A DNA stretch of 64,000 bases from Rhyacophila brunnea (lineage: Eukaryota > Arthropoda > Insecta > Trichoptera > Rhyacophilidae): the NCBI GenBank assembly GCA_022495005.1, contig JAGYXB010001108.1:372001-436000 (forward strand). The letters run 5' to 3'. Below, in pieces: positions 34,701 to 46,624 of this stretch. Below the pieces are notes generated by a model. That model saw only the letters and a list, made by a program, of their open reading frames with translations, was not told where the DNA came from and searched no databases. The position numbers and the translations under genes were made by a program. The stretch's first letter is position 1; the number at the start of each line of letters is the position of its first letter.

Positions 34701-36006
34701 TTGTAAAGAGTTTTGAAATTTTTTTGCATAGTTTTGGACGGATTCAAGCTATTAATATTCGATATAGAGTATCAAGTGGAGCGCCTTTGTGGCAAAGCCA
34801 TAAGAATTCTGGCTCCGTGTCTATCTTGAATCATCCTGCAACGTTGTCACAATAACGATCTAAGTGCTATGTGTAAGACAGAGAATGAGGCGTGAAACGG
34901 TATATAGTCTACGGTGAACGGAGGGAAATGACGCGACCTTGTGCGTGCTCTACGCTATGACACTGGAGGTTGACAGTATGAGATAATTACTTAAGTGTAA
35001 AAATGCATTACAATTACCATATTCGTCAATCAAAGGATATGGACCTTCACAGGATGGACGGTAAATTAACTGATATAAACTGAAGTAAATTAATTTAGAG
35101 ACTTATTAACGAGTATTAGATATTCGCAGAGTCCAATGGATCAATCAAATATCGAAGAAAAAAATAACACCCATTTAAAAATAGCTTAATACGGATATAT
35201 CAAGAGCTTTAAAATGGGTTATATCTTGGTATTCACCACGTCATAATATAGATATTGTTTCTACGCAACATGCTTCACTCACACGGTGAACTTAGTATTA
35301 TGAGTCAGTTCCGAAATTTATACTAACGTTTGTGTAGGGTTATAATTATTATTCGATACTGTATGGTGAAGGTAAAAATAAAGGTAAGTTGTCGAAAAAG
35401 TATAGTTGGTATCCTGGAGGATATAGGATTTTTTAATCGGAAAAATGTAAGAAGTGAAGATCAATTATTATGGCTTTAAATGTGGTTAATGAATATGTCA
35501 TTACTGTAATTTTTCAAAAATGTTCACAGTACGAATAATATTAATTTGTAATTATTAAAACAACTTAATAAAAATATTAACATAAATTATCATGAATCTC
35601 TTGAAAAGATAAACTTAAGTAGATTTTTTGAGTTTAAAAAAAATACTTTATTGAATTGTAAATTTTCATCGACTCCATCATTATCATGTACTCCACTGTT
35701 TAGGTATATTTTGGATGTCTGTGGAAGGTATAGTAGGTGTACACATAGTTAAACCTCACCGTTCGAATGTTTGCTAGGCATCTGTAACTATATATACACA
35801 AACAGCTGACCTATAAAGTATACGCAAATATAAGTGAATATTTTAAACTTATGGATTATACATTGTTTATTTGTTTTTATTTAGTAGGTAGGTATGTTGA
35901 GGGAAATTTTCGATAGTTAATTTTTAACACATTACGTAGTTTCATTGTTTACGAGTAATGACAATTTAATGCGCTTAATGAATGTATTAATAGTGAGCAA
36001 ACGTTT
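31764..36006. other. Long gene-free AT-rich stretch
   Basis: No host coding frame is recognised in 4.2 kb. A less AT-rich block at about 32270-32420 (CTCGCTCCTTCGTCGTTCTT, TGCCGCCCCATTTCTTCTAG) is probably an unrecognised repeat. A CAGTGGCGTAGC word at about 33737 is a possible solo hAT end. The block at 34510-34980 is also less AT-rich, without a readable frame. Confidence 0.4.
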
Positions 36007-36322
36007 TCTAAATGGTGTGTTTGAGGTAAAAATAAGGGTAAAAGTGTATTTTTAGCGATTTTTTGATTTTTTTTAAATACATTTTTAATTATTGAGTTGT
36101 GGAGTATTGTCACACAATAATACAAAATTGCGTCGTAAAACCATACATATTTTAACATGTTAATATTCTATAAGTAAAATAGCGCCGCATGCGACTTTTT
36201 ACTATTAAATAATATTTGTGATGTGTGTTTATCTCACTTATCTGGTCTACACCCCATGCGGGGCCTCCGTGAGCCCAGGCCCCAGGCTAGATCTCTATAA
36301 GCCCCCCTTGTGGGGGGCCATG
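36007..36322. mobile_element. CATGG-ended MITE, copy D, left end missing
   Basis: The right end CCCTTGTGGGGGGCCATG and the preceding GTTTATCTCACTTATCTGGT match the other copies, and TTTTTAGCGATTTTTTG matches the middle of copy C. The GC-rich left end is absent, so the copy is truncated and its duplication cannot be checked. The exact left border is approximate. Confidence 0.7.
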
Positions 36323-36829
36323 CTAGTGAGTATCTATTACATCTACAACGGGTTTTTACAAACATTAAAAATATTAAAAAATTGTTTCTGTACTTGATGT
36401 TTTACTTAGTAAGTAATAAGGTTTCTATCTTTTTTATTGTAGTAATATATTGTATACGCGAGAATAAACAATGTCGGTTGTCAGTGTGGATTTACCATTG
36501 GTGAGTACGTATAGTGCATGAAGATGCCGAGAAGCGAAACCCAGGTCGCATAAAACGATTCAAATGGAATAATACAAAACTTAATTGATAAAAATACTCT
36601 TACTATTACATACTTTTCATTGATATAATTGATAAAGTTAATCTTTTTTTAAATTTAGGTACTGTTAAAATTCTAGCGAATATTTTAGGAATAAAAGGAT
36701 TATGAATAAAATATATAATATATTATTTTAAGTGGCGTAAATTTGTTTCAAAATTATAATATATTGAAAATAGTGTAAGTATTATAATATTACGCGTACA
36801 TAGTAAATACACTTTTAACATGCGGTGAA

Positions 36830-37092
36830 ATAAGCCGCTGCTACGACGGTCTACGTATCTACGGATTGCTTTTGTAAGTACTTTCACTACATTCCACTGA
36901 TCTCTACGTATATCCATGCACTTATTCATAGATATATACAGCTCTTAACAGCTATATACGTCTACATCGATCTTAGATCATTATCTACGCAACTCAACGT
37001 AGCTCGTAGCAGCATTATGTAGCTCTTCCTAACTACGTAATACGACGTAGCTCTAAACAGCTCTACAAAGTTTTCTGCGGCGTGCTACAACT
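36830..37092. repeat. Degenerate TACGTAGCTC-type repeat cluster
   Basis: Within about 260 bases related words recur: TCTACGTATCTACGG, CTCTACGTATATCC, ACAGCTCTTAACAGCTATAT, CAACGTAGCTCGTAGCAGC, GTAGCTCTTCCTAACTACGT, CGACGTAGCTCTAAACAGCT. There is no fixed period, so it is not a simple tandem array. Many copies are partly self-complementary. Confidence 0.45.
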
Positions 37093-37627
37093 CTACTCTC
37101 TTATACACCTTATGCGATTTTACTGGCCAGATAGAGTGGACCTGTAAGAAATTGCAAGTGTTATTTTCTCTAGATTTATCGATCACAACTTACAATCCTG
37201 ATTGAAAATAGTGGATAAAATAAATAGATTTAAATGAGAGCATAATTTAATTTCCAGTTGACTGTAATTTGTGTGTAAGTTGTACCGTTGATGGGTAAAA
37301 TCCAACTAAAGGAGAACACACAAGCCATGAGCTGTATGTACCTACTCTAGGTTACCTACAACACACTTCAAACATAGAACAAGTTACAAGTTTTGTTGAT
37401 GCAGTAATTCACTCCTGTAACATTGCGTATTGCGAATATACCTATTTCAACATTATACATTTAGAGTGTCTATTTCAAAAATACATGCCTTTATAATCGT
37501 CGTAAATACAAGAAGTGTTCTACTTAAATATACTTCTTCAATATGTAAATTTATAGATAAAGAAATTATATAAATTGGAAAAGCCTGCAAAATATACTCA
37601 TTTTAAAATTACTAGGTACAACCACAA

Positions 37628-37855
37628 CAATCACGTTACCTGAGGTACTTCATATTCCGCCAAATAACTATAATAAAATATAAATAGTAAAAAAATATTT
37701 GCAAGACATACAAGGATGTCAGTAATAAATTTAGTTATCAACTGATGCCTTCTATAAATATTCATGGTAGCAATGTGATTACCTTTATTAATTACAAAGT
37801 TAGATGCCTTTTTCATTGACGGAATTTTAAGCACCTCAGATAATGTAGTTGTTAG
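37628..37855. mobile_element. Candidate decayed inverted-repeat element
   Basis: The left arm CAACAATCACGTTACCTGAG, then GTACTTCATATTCCG, aligns with the inverted right arm CTAACAACTACATTATCTGA, then GGTGCTTAAAATTCCG, at roughly three of four positions. No target duplication was found. The minus frame at 37631-37834 lies inside and is not supported as a gene. Confidence 0.4.
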
Positions 37856-38377
37856 TAATAATTCGCAAGAGTTATAAACGGATTGGTAGCTTAACCAATG
37901 GATAATTAACGAGGTTCACTCGGGCAGAGAAAGTTTTTCAACTTTCTTCTACTTAATATGTTGGTATCTTTTGGTCGGTTCGATGGTAGGATTTTCATTA
38001 ATAATGAATCTAAAAGAATTAATCTTATGTCTTAGGTATAGAATAGGTACAAAATAATGAATTACCTAATTAGCAATAGTATTATGGCTTAAAATGTAAT
38101 ATTTTCATTTAGTACCGACCACTATGAAATGTGAAATATTGATTTTTAGATTAGATCACACGATAATAATATTTAAAATTGTCAAATATTTAAATTTTTA
38201 AAATTATTAATTGCGGCATGACTATACGTTTGAATAATGCAATTTGAATAAGGTGTAGGTATATAGGTACATACCCGATTCAATAGATTTCATAAATTTC
38301 AATAAAAATTATGATACATTTTAAACATATTATTGTAAGAACTGTATTATCTGATAAACTATTCAATAACGGGTACA

Positions 38378-38560
38378 TGGGCGGCTCTCGTGGTGCAATG
38401 CGTAAGGCACTTGCCTTCCGCCCGAGAGTTCTGAGTTCGATTCGCGGTCAGGACACAATATTTATGTGTTTTTGTCAAAGCCTGGTTGTTTGTGATTGTT
38501 CAAAATTGCTAACAACCACCTTGTATGAAAAAGCAAGGACATGGTTATTAATAATTCTAA
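38378..38560 (+). mobile_element. tRNA-derived SINE, family 2
   Basis: It begins GGCTCTCGTGGTGCAATGCG (A-box region), continues AAGGCACTTGCCTTCCGCCC and has a B-box arm GAGTTCGATTCGCGG. The body reads TATGTGTTTTTGTCAAAGCC then TGG; the same words recur at 42270-42400. A possible head origin is a Gly- or Ala-type tRNA; I could not decide. The open frame across it is not a gene. Confidence 0.6.
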
Positions 38561-39359
38561 AAAAAAGTGGGTACATGGCTGCATTTATGTTCAAAACAAA
38601 CATATCATACAATATATATTATCCATGCATAGATAGTTTATCAAAATGGTAAATGACCATTTCCGCTCCAAGGCTTCGGAGTGAAGGTTTTTTTTACGAA
38701 TAACACCAGCTGTTTTGTTTATTTGTGTATTTTACAAACCTTTTGGATGCTAAAATACAAAGTTTTCTATCTTCCATTTAGAGCACACGTTGAATAATTG
38801 ATCATAATTAGCGCTCCCTTATCGAGTGAGTCAAAAATGATTGAAATTAAATTTGAATAAAAACGTACCCATTCATTTAAATAGAATGTGCGTACTTTGC
38901 ATCATCAATTCAGAGTAAAAAATAAACCAGGAATGGTCATAGCTTCAAGAGCTTCCGCTATCTCTCCATATCATGGGCAAATTTCATCCATGGAATCTGC
39001 ACCGACCGCTCTAGTAACTTCAAAACATGAAATTGGTTCACCCAGTTGAAAAATTTGATGTATCGATTTATTTTCGTTGCCTCTCTTTGAGTAACCGCCC
39101 TTTATCTCTTTATACCTGGTACCCTCCTAGTCTTCTATTTCACTCCAGGGGGAAATTGCCTCTAATTTGTGAATCACTGATGTAGAATCCATATCCAAAC
39201 GCACATTGACGAAAAATGCGAATTTGAAGGTCTTGTTTTGATGTGAAACATTACCAGTTGTTTCTGCCTGGGAATGTCGCAGGAGCAGTTACCCAAGATT
39301 GACGTCGCCACGCACTCAAGTGCGCTTTGACAGAGTTTACATGACTTTATGTTAAGCTA

Positions 39360-39512
39360 AAGCTAAAACCCGTTGGATAGACGAACTTATAAAGTTCGGT
39401 AGATATACGTGGCAGTGAAAAACTAGGGGGGACCGAGAAGAATATAATGAGTTAGGGAAGGCCTTCAACCAGCAGTGGATAGACCTCGGCTGATGTTGAT
39501 GATGATTATGTT
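39360..39512 (+). pseudogene. LINE 3' end fragment
   Basis: Translation gives TRWIDELIKFGRYTWQ, a stop, and then KTRGDREEYNELGKAFNQQW, the C-terminal tail of an insect non-LTR element. It is followed by ACCTCGGCTGATGTTGATGA, the usual GATGATGA-type 3' tail. Only the last 50 or so codons remain. Confidence 0.65.
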
Positions 39513-40080
39513 AGCTCCACTGCAATGTCAATATTTTTCAGGCCTCATATTAAGCGTCATTTGAGTTTTGGAAAGGATATATTTTATATTGTTATTATAG
39601 GTAATTAGGTACGCATTATAAATCGTCCAAAAATATAATCTTAAAACGTAAAAATGTATGTGTTTTAAAGATAAAAAAGATTTAATATACCTACCTATAT
39701 ATTATTTTGTATACATTTCTGCTGTACTTTGTTTCGTACCTAATTGTTAATTACTCGGTACATTAAATAGCTGAACACTCGGCTGAAACGAATCTACTCG
39801 TCAAATTGAGACGCGGGATTTTCCCGGAGAGAGGGGAAACCTTTCCTCAAAGCGTGACAAAGGTGGGGCGTTATTTTTTTTATAAAAGGAATAATTCAGA
39901 CGAAATTTTAAGGCCCAAGTGTGAAATTCGTGAAATATACTTATGGATGCCTCCTTTTTCTACAGGGTTTCCATACAGTTTTCAAAATAGTTCTCATCTA
40001 AAAAACATGTAAATGGATATATTATGTGTATATAGATACTATTGTTTATATGATATACTATTTCCAACTTGTTTTATTCT

Positions 40081-40304
40081 TTCTTTCTTTCGACCATGTC
40101 CGATACTAATAGAATCATATCTGCCTCCACAGAGTGGAGATTTGTATTAACAGATTTTGTTTTTACGAGAAATGGATGTCAGACACTTGCTCAACCTATT
40201 AGGTCCATACTCTGACTCATACACAAATTGAAAAAAACAATATGAGTACTTGCCAGACCCAGGATTCGAACGTGGGACCCACGACGCTATAGTCCGACGC
40301 TTAA
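40081..40304 (-). mobile_element. tRNA-derived SINE, family 1
   Basis: On the minus strand: GGTCCCACGTTCGAATCCTG (B box with one change), GGTCTGGCAAGTACTCATAT, TGAGCAAGTGTCTGACATCC, CTCCACTCTGTGGAGGCAGA and a CGAAAGAAAGAA tail. The A-box end is shortened. Confidence 0.8.
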
Positions 40305-40884
40305 TTTAAAGAAGGTTTTTAGGTTATAGGTATTATCTTAATAGAGAATATCTATGTATGTAAGATTACTTTGGTATTTTAACATAAACATACTATTTAA
40401 GAGTTATTTCATTAATAATATTTTGGTTTAATATAGTATTTTCTTTGCAATCAGCGCTCGAAATGGACAGAAGCGGACAAAAGTGCAGCCTCGGTTCATA
40501 AAGTCTTACCGAATACGAATATATACGAATATACGAACGAGAATATACGAATACCTCAAGAGTACCCAAAATAGTGACTGCATTACATCTTTGGTTTTCT
40601 ATGCTTATTCATTATCTCGGGTACTGGCGACATTATTTAAAATTTGAATTGATATTTTTCAGTAAATACTGATATCATAAGTTTATTTAAAAAAAAAATA
40701 TACGTAAGGACAGTGAGAACGGCATACTCGATTACTAATAGGCGTTAGATCACAGGTTCAAATCAAAAGAGTTATTCTTTTATCATTCCATTGTGTATGC
40801 AAGGCAACGGACTCAGTTCTTGACAAGTGGTTCTCGAAAATTGTTTCACGGTACCCTATAGCCTATAACATACCAATTAGTGGG

Positions 40885-41436
40885 GTCGGTGAGTTTTTGA
40901 AGTTATACTTCTTTTGGCGCGTTTGGGAAATCAGATCAGTGTATTTTTGGCGTGTGAAATGTAACACATAATTTATTTTTTCACACGAAAAAAAACGCAC
41001 TCGATTGGATTCGAACCACCGATTTTTCGGTTATCAGCCGAACGCAATACCTTTACGCCACCGAATGATACTGCAATTGTGACGATCATACAGTATAATA
41101 TTATAGTTTAGAATTGTTTCGTTGCCTAGGCAGCAAAATTATTATTGTCGACCATTTGCAATTCCTTACGTAACCAAACTATTAAACGTCAGGGTGACAT
41201 TTGGTACTTTAAAAAGAAAAACAACGAGAAACTATTATATGAATTAGTAATATAAGTTAAAGTGTATAGAAATAAGCCAATGGCGTTTCAATAAGCGGTC
41301 CTTTTTCTTGAGTGTGTAATTTAACAAGATAATTAAGAGGTAGTCAAAGAATCTAGTTTATCACAAGTTTCGTTTTTGTTTTGTTACGCGAAAGAAGTAT
41401 AACTTCTAATGTGCGTACATAAGTACATACACCGAT
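40885..41436. mobile_element. Inverted-repeat element with GAAGTTATACTTC ends
   Basis: The left side has TCGGTGAG...GAAGTTATACTTCTTTTGG and the right side, inverted, TCGGTGTATG...AGAAGTTATACTTCTTTCG. The shared core GAAGTTATACTTCTTT is itself palindromic. A tRNA-Ile-like sequence lies inside (40998-41067). The borders are set by the outermost TCGGTG words and are approximate; no target duplication was seen. Confidence 0.5.
40998..41067 (-). tRNA. tRNA-Ile-like sequence, probably SINE-derived
   Basis: On the minus strand, CATTCG and CGAGTG pair as an acceptor remnant and TTCGG / CCGAA form an anticodon stem around loop CTGATAA (anticodon GAT, Ile). A T arm surrounds GGTGGTTCGAATCC. The D arm is poor and the T stem imperfect, so it is more likely a repeat head than a functional tRNA. 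Confidence 0.45.
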
Positions 41437-42269
41437 TTTTTTGGTCTCAAATCACTGAATTTAACTGGATACCGATATCCTCGTTTTCTGTTCCACGTTG
41501 AGTTTTGAGCAACGTTTCATATTTATTATAGGTTAATGCCTTTTTTAATTTGTCAAAATGTACCTATTTTAAAGAGAATTTTAGCACCACCGTGTGATTT
41601 CTCCCATTTTTTTGTTTTAACCTAAAATGATGAAAAAATATGGCATAGTGACAGACAAATAAAACGTTTTTGTATTTCTCTCCCCCATCTCACGCAGGTA
41701 GGTATATCATAAATGTTAAATCAGCAACCCGAGACAAGGGCCCATGAGGAGAGAGGTATTATTCTTATGAAGAAAAATGGAAAAAATAACCTCCCTTTTT
41801 CTCGGGGTGATTACGAATAACACGGGGCGCGTTCATAAATATAAATGCATGTTTTTGACACACGCAAGTTATAAATTGTCTAAAATGAAACGTTACACAG
41901 GGACCTGTCAAGTTTTTGTCTTTTAAACCGCGTGCGTTACGAATGTTATGATTACTTCTAATAATGTACTACGTGACTTCAGTGATCGCATTGTTAAAAT
42001 TATTCTTTTTACTCTAACACGACAACCAAACACAGCCACCAGTGGTGACAACTGACAGTTTCATTTACAGCTGACCGCCTTGACTTAGGACCGTTCATAC
42101 CATACTTATTATCTTACCGTGCCTCATTGTCTCCACTTTGAAAGTGTGGTAAGATTTAGACCACGGAGCATTTCGTGGAGTCATGCAGCATGTATGCCTT
42201 CTTCGAAAGAGTTTCAGCCATACATCAGGCCAAACCAGAGGCTGTTGCATGGACATTGGCTTCTCATCT

Positions 42270-42430
42270 GGGGCCTCTGATTTCGATTTCGGTGTCATAA
42301 TACAATATATTATGTGATTTTGTCAAAGCCTGGGAATTTGTTTGATTGTTTCACTGCTACTACGACGCAACTGTTTTATTATTACTATTCTACTGTCAAT
42401 TGGGTCTCATGGTCTGGTATAGTGTGAAGA
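42270..42430 (+). mobile_element. SINE, family 2, diverged copy
   Basis: TGATTTCGATTTCGGTGTCA at the start corresponds to the B-box region of the copy at 38378 (TGAGTTCGATTCGCGGTCAG). TATGTGATTTTGTCAAAGCC then TGG matches the body. The head is too diverged to read. Confidence 0.5.
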
Positions 42431-42499
42431 TAAATAAATAAAATGAACCAAGTTTGAATGAGTAGCAAAAACAAATAATATTAAAAATTAAAAATTAAA

Positions 42500-42672
42500 A
42501 ATATAAGATTTTCCCTTGCGAGAGGTGCATGTTAGGCACTTGCTCAAACTATTAGTTTCGCGCACTTAGGAGTCGACTGCCAAAGAACATATGGTTTTTA
42601 CAGACGTAGGATTTGTACTCACGACCTTCTACTTTGTAAGCGGATAATATGTTACAACTCGTCCACAGCGGG
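42500..42672 (-). mobile_element. SINE, family 1, diverged copy
   Basis: On the minus strand there is a B-box-like GAGTACAAATCCTACGTCTG. Downstream of it come GTTTGAGCAAGTGCCTAACA and TGCACCTCTCGCAAGGG, which align with the TTGAGCAAG...CTGACATCC...TCTCGTAA body of family 1. The minus-strand frame at 42552-42884 overlaps this and is not a gene. Confidence 0.5.
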
Positions 42673-42833
42673 TGGTACGTAACTAGTAATAAAAATATAA
42701 TATACTTATTATAGTCAGGGTAGAATGTTTGAAGTTTTTGTTCATAAATGTGTGTACCTATCATTGAATTGATTATTTTATTGTATTGTATTACGTAAAA
42801 TATCGTGGTTACAGAATTTTGGTTCATATTATG

Positions 42834-43358
42834 CAGTGGCGAAGGGTGGAGGTAGGTTGTAAAGATCCACCATAAATGGTGCACACTAAACTTTGTTAGT
42901 CATTCGTATTTGTTTTCCAATCAAACCAAAATCATGCCATAATAGTCAAAAAATACAAGTTTATTTATAAAATAATATTTAAATTATGTAATTAAATCAT
43001 ACATAATTTTGATTATTTTATAGATAAAACAATATTTTTTTATCTATTATAGTTTGGTTTCGGTAGGGCTTAATAAATTAAAAAAAAATAACCAATAATA
43101 TGACTGTGAAATATGTATTCTTAATCCAACTAAAACAGATAAGTATGAATGAAAAAGTGTGCGCAATTTTGTCGTATCGCCCAAAATATATAAAAACTAT
43201 CATGGCTAACTAACGTTAAAAACTAAAGTTAAAAACTAACCAACACCATCTGTAAATTGTAGTCTTAGTTCAATAAAAACAAATATGTATGGGTAACAAA
43301 TTGTAATGTGCACTATTTATGGCGGATCTTAACAGCCGACCTCCACCTTTCGCTATTG
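42834..43358. mobile_element. hAT-like MITE (family N2), complete copy
   Basis: The left end CAGTGGCGAAGGGTGGAGGT and the inverted right end CAATAGCGAAAGGTGGAGGT agree well. The match continues through AAGATCC-CCATAAAT and GTGCACA to about 50 bases. Flanks do not give a clear duplication. The fragment at 1-78 belongs to the same family. Confidence 0.7.
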
Positions 43359-43731
43359 GCATATATGTATCTAGGGAAATGATATACCTATATTGTATAA
43401 TATGAATACAATAATGAACTTCTGTGTATATAACGTTATAATAATACATTATATACTTACTTCATCATCACACATCATTCGTGGTGCATCAGTCCGGGGT
43501 TGGCACTGACCTCCAGTCGTCGTTTCTATTTTGGCATATTCTCCGTAATCCCACTTCAAGCTGAGAAGCCGATCACTCGCGCCACAAACCACGCTATTAA
43601 ATAGTTGGATCTCGGGTCTCCCTACGACCAGACAGCTTCGAATCAAAAACTTTCCAGGCTGGTAGATCGTTAGACAAAGCTAGTCTATATACATCAGTAT
43701 TAACTCTAAAATATCTCTCTGAGAATCCTAA

Positions 43732-44072
43732 GGCCCCTTTCAGACGGGATACCGGTGTCGCGCTCGATATAATATAGGAGGCCTTTGTATTTGAATAAAG
43801 GGGTTTTTGTATTATGTTTATGAACGCCCCAGAGCTAATGAGTCAACGCGTGCCCGGTGCACTTTTCCGTCGGCCGCTACATTCTCAAGCCGCCGATACA
43901 CTTGTTTTTATTACCGCAGCCAGTTTTATGTTCTAATTTATAACGCGGAATTATGCGTTGACTCATTAGCTCTGGGGCGTTCATAAACATAATACAGAGG
44001 CTCCTTTATTCGAATACAAATGTCTCCTATATTATATCGACCGCGACACCGGTGTCCCGTCTGAAACGGGCC
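43732..44072. mobile_element. PIF/Harbinger-like MITE with about 118-bp inverted arms
   Basis: The ends are GGCCCCTTTCAGACGGGATA and, inverted, GGCCCGTTTCAGACGGGACA. The arms stay nearly identical through CGATATAATATAGGAG, GTATTATGTTTATGAACGCC and CAGAGCTAATGAGTCAACGC. TAA flanks both sides (43729-43731, 44073-44075). Two thirds of the 341 bases are in the arms, so a transcript would form a long hairpin. Confidence 0.88.
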
Positions 44073-44183
44073 TAACACTAATAATATTACATAGCTTCAC
44101 GTAACGGTACTCAATGGTATCTTATCATACACAATTAAAATATAACTTCTATTAAATTCTACAAGTTGTATATTAGTCGATAG

Positions 44184-44907
44184 CAGTGGCGAAGGGTGAG
44201 TTTTGGAAAGAGGTAGGCCGTGGAGAAATCAGAAAAAAATACACTTGTCAGGTATACGTACGGGCAATAAGAAGATAATCCGATATTACTACTGATGAAT
44301 AGGTACACACTAAATCGATGAAATTTCAATAGCTCACTGACGATATAACAATGCCAAAACATTCACACATGCAACATACGCCCTTAATAATATATGTCAT
44401 CTTTTAAAAAACCCGTCGTTATGCACAACTGACATAACTAAATGAATAAATTACGTTAGTCTATGACTGAACTAACTGACAAATAAAAATCATGGGATAG
44501 AATCATTTTTAATTTTTAAAAACAATTTCTAATTACATAAGCATTTATGATATAACCTATCGACAATAAACATAAATATAAAGAGTAGGTATAAGCTGAA
44601 TCTGAGGCGCTTACAAATCCAGACCAAATTTGCAGACATGCCTGAAGAGATGTGACGTCATAGCTATAGAGAACCCACGTTGGATTATTACTTTGATAAT
44701 TCAGTCATTCAGTTGAAAACAGAGGCGCTTGTGGGCAATTATTTTTGTTTCGAAACTTAACTAAATAAACGGTATTCTAAATTCTGACATAGATGACTCT
44801 CAATATATTTAGATTTTGCACATTTTATTTATTTATTTAAATTTAAATTAATTACATAATTTAAGATATAGTTTTCTTAATCGCCTAGTATGGAGCCTTC
44901 GCCACTG
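44184..44907. mobile_element. hAT-like MITE (family N1, copy 2)
   Basis: It starts CAGTGGCGAAGGGTGAGTTT and ends GGAGCCTTCGCCACTG. Flanks GTCGATAG and GTCGATAT agree in seven of eight bases, an 8-bp duplication. The interior is colinear with 11114-11699 near both ends. No coding frame. Confidence 0.82.
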
Positions 44908-46624
44908 GTCGATATATATGTTGTTTATACTTATTGATGTATGTTATATATTATTATTATTTATAGCATACACCAAGACTACCGTTACTCTGGAATGTGA
45001 TTGGTTTGAGGAATATTTATATGTACTGATCTAGACCAGAGTAAATAAATGCCAGTAGGTATAATAAATAGTATAGTGTAGAGACTATGTGAAACAACGA
45101 AACTGAGAGAATAAAAATTAAGCGTGTGCCATTCTCTGTACCTGTTGACGTCTCGTTCGTGTGGCCGAAGTAGGAAGAAAACATGCGCAACCCTTGTTTT
45201 TATTACCCGCTAAGACGGCGGCGTTACATTTTCAACGGTCGAAACCTTTCTCGACTTGAATACATAAATATCAACAGACATGGTTGGCACACGAAGCCTT
45301 GCCACTGTCACACGCAATATTTAAGATGCATTCTGTCATTAGTGTGCTAATAAGGTAAACATTTAAATCTGTTGGTGGCGCTTTTCACAAGTGGACTGTA
45401 TTAATTTTGAGGATGATATGGAGTCCGGATCTAGGGGTGGGGGCGATTTAACAGAATGCCAGACACTGACCTTTATGATGATTTATGATGGCTCCGTGGT
45501 CTGGTTGCACTGTCACTCGCGCGGTATTGTTTGTTTTAGATCACCCGGTGTGCGGCACTTGACGATACACAGTTTATGGATGATAATGATATATGAATGA
45601 TGATGATTTGTATGATTGAAGAGGATGAAAGGTTCACTCAAGCCGAAACAAATGTTTTGAATCACTTGAGCCGACTCCAGCCGGTATCACGGCCTGGCAG
45701 GTATTCAGAAGTATCCGACGGTTACACTTATCAAGCTGACGAACTACTTCTGAATCATTATGTATTTTCAATTGAATTACTAGCGACGGTAAGCTATCAG
45801 AAGCCCGATGACGTCTGCTATGTGGATGTAACTCAATATTATTTGCATCACAGTGACTGCTGGTCACTTGTCTTGTGGCAATAATACTGGATTCGGGGTA
45901 TGTGGGAAATAAGGATGGAATGCGAACATTTTACCATACAATATACTACGTCATGTCAAATATCTGATGAGTGTAAAATATAATATTTTTAAAATATGAT
46001 CTAATTTGTATGGAAGAGGTGGAGGATAAATGAAAAATGACTAAAAGAGATGTCGGCCGTAAGATAAATCGTGCTCTTAAAATTGTATCTTCAATCTGTA
46101 TACAATTTACATTATTGGTAGCAGTCGCTTCTAATTGACTGCATCAGGATTCAAGCATTTCAGTACAATGGCTGCTATCAGTAATTACAGTTAAGAGATA
46201 ACGTGAAATAATGATCGACTAAACTGACATGTCTAACCTTTCCTTTGAGAATATTATCTGCGTTGAATTTACTCCATTTTTTTAAATCAATAATGTATCG
46301 ATGACGTGAACCTCGTTTCGATCAGGGGAATCAAGCCATATTATTTAGTATAATATTATAATTAATAAACAATGTGTATAATTGACTAGATACTAATTCG
46401 TGGTAAAATAAGATTCCACACAACGTGATTCACTCGGCATACTGCACTAAAGATTTCTGAGATTTCTTGAGACTTCATTGCAATTTTTTTAATAAAACTG
46501 TCTAAAACAAGAATTGTATTGCTTACATAACGAATCGTTTTGTAATTATTATATTACCGTGGTCGACTGTGTATTTGAAAAAGTCTAAGAATGTAAAATT
46601 AGACTAATAGTTTGTATTATAAAT
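44908..46624. other. Intergenic stretch with unidentified open frames
   Basis: Plus-strand frames at 45391-45600 and 45597-45884 overlap by four bases, and the region is less AT-rich than its surroundings. The second (95 residues) contains a GTAAGC donor-like word within it. Neither translation shows a domain, signal peptide or repeat I recognise. They could be exons, a transposon piece or chance. Confidence 0.25.

Noticed and set aside
40500..40560. Short ATACGAATAT tandem
   Set aside because: Only a few imperfect units in AT-rich DNA; not a meaningful array.
42095..42298. Minus-strand frame starting MTPKSKSEAPDEKP with a GTAAGA donor after it
   Set aside because: Its first part is antisense to a SINE family 2 head (TGATTTCGATTTCGG matches the B-box region of the copy at 38378), so a host exon is unlikely.
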